Shown piece after piece: positions 3,901 to 5,219 of a stretch of DNA of 5,219 bases (its first letter is position 1; each line of letters starts with the position of its first letter). Under the pieces are notes generated by a model. The model had not been told where the DNA came from. It saw only the letters and a program-made list of their open reading frames with translations, and searched no databases. The stretch comes from Planctomycetota bacterium (lineage in GTDB: Bacteria; Planctomycetota; SBBH01; JACQRN01): NCBI GenBank assembly GCA_016206515.1, contig JACQRN010000165.1, forward strand, positions 1 to 5,219, written 5' to 3'. Position numbers and translations under genes: made by a program.

Positions 3901-5219
3901 TGGGGAAGTTCGACAAGAAACTCCACGCGGTCCTCGTCAAGCGCGGGGCCGTGGACGCTGGCGTGGCGGACCAAGCGCTCACCGACGCGCAGGCGAACGG
4001 CAAGGGGTTCTGCGACCTCCTCCTGGAGCGCAAGGCGATCCTGGAGAACGACCTGATCGGGTGCGTGGCGCAGGAGATGAACCTGGCGCCGATCGACCTG
4101 CGGCGGTTCGAGGCGGATCCGGACGTTCTCGAGGACCTGCCGCAGGACCTGGCGAAGTACTACGGGGTCGTGCCGATCGCGAAGGTGGGGAAGATCCTGA
4201 CCGTAGCGGTCGCCAACCCGTTCGACATCGTGAAGCTCGACGACATCGAGATCGTCACCGGGTGCGAGCTGCGTCCCGTGGTCTCCAGCGAGGCGACGAT
4301 CCGCGCGACGATCGACCGGATCTACAACCCCGGCGAGAAGGAGATGACGGACCTGTTCGACAAGATGAGCGGCGCCGAGGTGGAGCTGAAGGAGAAGCCG
4401 GAGGAGGAGCAGGTCGACCTGACGGCGATCACCAGCGACGACGACTCCTCGCCGGTCATCAAGCTCGTCAACCTGATCATCTACCAGGCGATCCAGAAGA
4501 AGGCGTCCGACATCCACGTGGAGCCGTTCGAGAAGGTGCTGCGGGTCCGCTACCGGCAGGACGGGGAATTGAGCGAGGCGATGACCCCCCCGAAGAAGAT
4601 GCAGGGGGCGATCTCGTCGCGCATCAAGATCATGGCGGACCTCGACATCGCCGAGCACAACCGGACCCAGGACGGGAAGTTCCAGCTGAAGGTCGACGGG
4701 CGGCAGATCGACTTCCGCGTCTCGATCCTCCCGACGGTGCACGGCGAGAAGGTCGTCATGCGGATCCTGGACTCCACGAACATCACGCTGGGGCTCGAGC
4801 AGCTCGGGTTCGAGGACAAGGCGCTCTCGGACTTCAAATGGGCGCTCTCGCAGCCGTACGGGATGGTCCTGGTCACGGGCCCCACCGGGAGCGGCAAGTC
4901 CACGACGCTCTACTCCGCGCTGAAAGAGGTGATGACGGATTCGGAGAACATCGTGACGGTCGAGGACCCGGTGGAGTACCAGCTGCACGGGGTGAACCAG
5001 GTCCCCGTGAACCCCAAGCGCGGGCTTACCTTCGCCGCCGCGTTGCGCGCGATCCTGCGGCAGGACCCCGACACGATCATGATCGGGGAGATCCGCGACC
5101 AGGAGACGATCGACATCGCGATCAAGGCGGCGCTCACAGGGCACCTGGTGCTCTCGACGCTGCATACGAACGACGCGCCGGGGACGATCTCCCGCATGGT
5201 GGACATGGGGGTGGACCCG
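3900..5219 (+). CDS. pilB: Type IV pilus extension ATPase PilB (3' end cut by the window)
   Basis: The first 440 codons are present without a stop; full PilB proteins are usually about 560-570 residues, so roughly a fifth is missing. This ATPase powers pilus polymerisation at the inner membrane. Residues 1-143 form a GspE-N/MshEN-type domain, followed by an acidic linker (about 145-183). The N2 domain contains KASDIHVEPF (201-210) and RYRQDGEL. The RecA-like domain has Walker A GPTGSGKST (327-335), the Asp box TVEDPVEY (353-360), Walker B MIGEIRD with Glu397, and the His box GHLVLSTLHTND (414-425). The C-terminal tetracysteine zinc motif common in PilB would lie beyond the edge. The MshEN copies are degenerate: H9, A30, F37-C38, K45 and E59 replace consensus G, Q, LG, G and Q. 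The loop AEHNRTQDGKF (251-261) differs from the usual RRLPQDGR-type sequence. The ATG at 3900 overlaps the lipoprotein TGA; an in-frame GTG at 3897 is possible. GGGAG at 3884-3888 is the SD. Confidence 0.95.
   Translation, partial: MGKFDKKLHAVLVKRGAVDAGVADQALTDAQANGKGFCDLLLERKAILENDLIGCVAQEMNLAPIDLRRFEADPDVLEDLPQDLAKYYGVVPIAKVGKILTVAVANPFDIVKLDDIEIVTGCELRPVVSSEATIRATIDRIYNPGEKEMTDLFDKMSGAEVELKEKPEEEQVDLTAITSDDDSSPVIKLVNLIIYQAIQKKASDIHVEPFEKVLRVRYRQDGELSEAMTPPKKMQGAISSRIKIMADLDIAEHNRTQDGKFQLKVDGRQIDFRVSILPTVHGEKVVMRILDSTNITLGLEQLGFEDKALSDFKWALSQPYGMVLVTGPTGSGKSTTLYSALKEVMTDSENIVTVEDPVEYQLHGVNQVPVNPKRGLTFAAALRAILRQDPDTIMIGEIRDQETIDIAIKAALTGHLVLSTLHTNDAPGTISRMVDMGVDP

Noticed and set aside
3249..5165. 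Long minus-strand open frame (638 codons) opposite the lipoprotein gene and pilB
   Set aside because: It has low-complexity Arg/Leu/Asp/Val composition as an antisense artefact; the plus strand has unmistakable PilB motifs.
1..5219. CRISPR array, tRNA, rRNA, insertion sequence or defence system
   Set aside because: No spaced direct repeats, tRNA-like cloverleaf, transposase or terminal inverted repeats were seen; the window is almost fully occupied by the genes described.

Overview
The window is very GC-rich and gene-dense, with strong G/C preference at third codon positions. It holds one conserved ribosomal gene on the minus strand and a plus-strand block of type IV pilus (T4P) genes that runs off the right edge. 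The PilD, PilT and PilB sequences and the tight operon suggest a high-GC Gram-negative bacterium, possibly of the Desulfobacterota (former Deltaproteobacteria) or a neighbouring phylum. That placement is an inference from style and gene content; no marker here fixes the taxon.

Left part (1-992): rpmE, the zinc-binding form of ribosomal protein L31, is read leftwards (256 to 32). A perfect 7-bp inverted repeat straddles its stop codon, and a sigma-70-like promoter lies almost against its start. An orphan, hydrophobic, multi-pass membrane protein starts on the opposite strand beside or just overlapping the rpmE start and runs to 944. Its last codons lie inside a tandem heptamer repeat (CTCCTGW x5, 931-965). 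A short spacer with small inverted repeats leads to pilD.

T4P block (993-5219, all +): pilD (prepilin peptidase/methylase), pilT (retraction ATPase), a 151-residue stand-alone MshEN/GspE-N domain protein, a small lipoprotein with an NTF2-like look, and pilB (extension ATPase, cut by the window end after 440 codons). The last three genes overlap by 1-4 bases and are almost certainly translationally coupled. pilT has a strong Shine-Dalgarno (SD) site, and the MshEN gene has an SD that can fold into a small hairpin.

How they fit together: PilD matures prepilins at the inner membrane, PilB powers extension and PilT retraction. The stand-alone protein carries two nearly perfect copies of the MshEN cyclic-di-GMP-binding motif, whereas the N-terminal domain of the adjacent PilB keeps the fold pattern but has lost the key glycines and glutamines. 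This suggests that c-di-GMP sensing has moved from the motor to a separate small protein in the same operon; it is the most interesting feature of the window. The lipoprotein between the sensor and the motor is a candidate envelope partner of the pilus machine.
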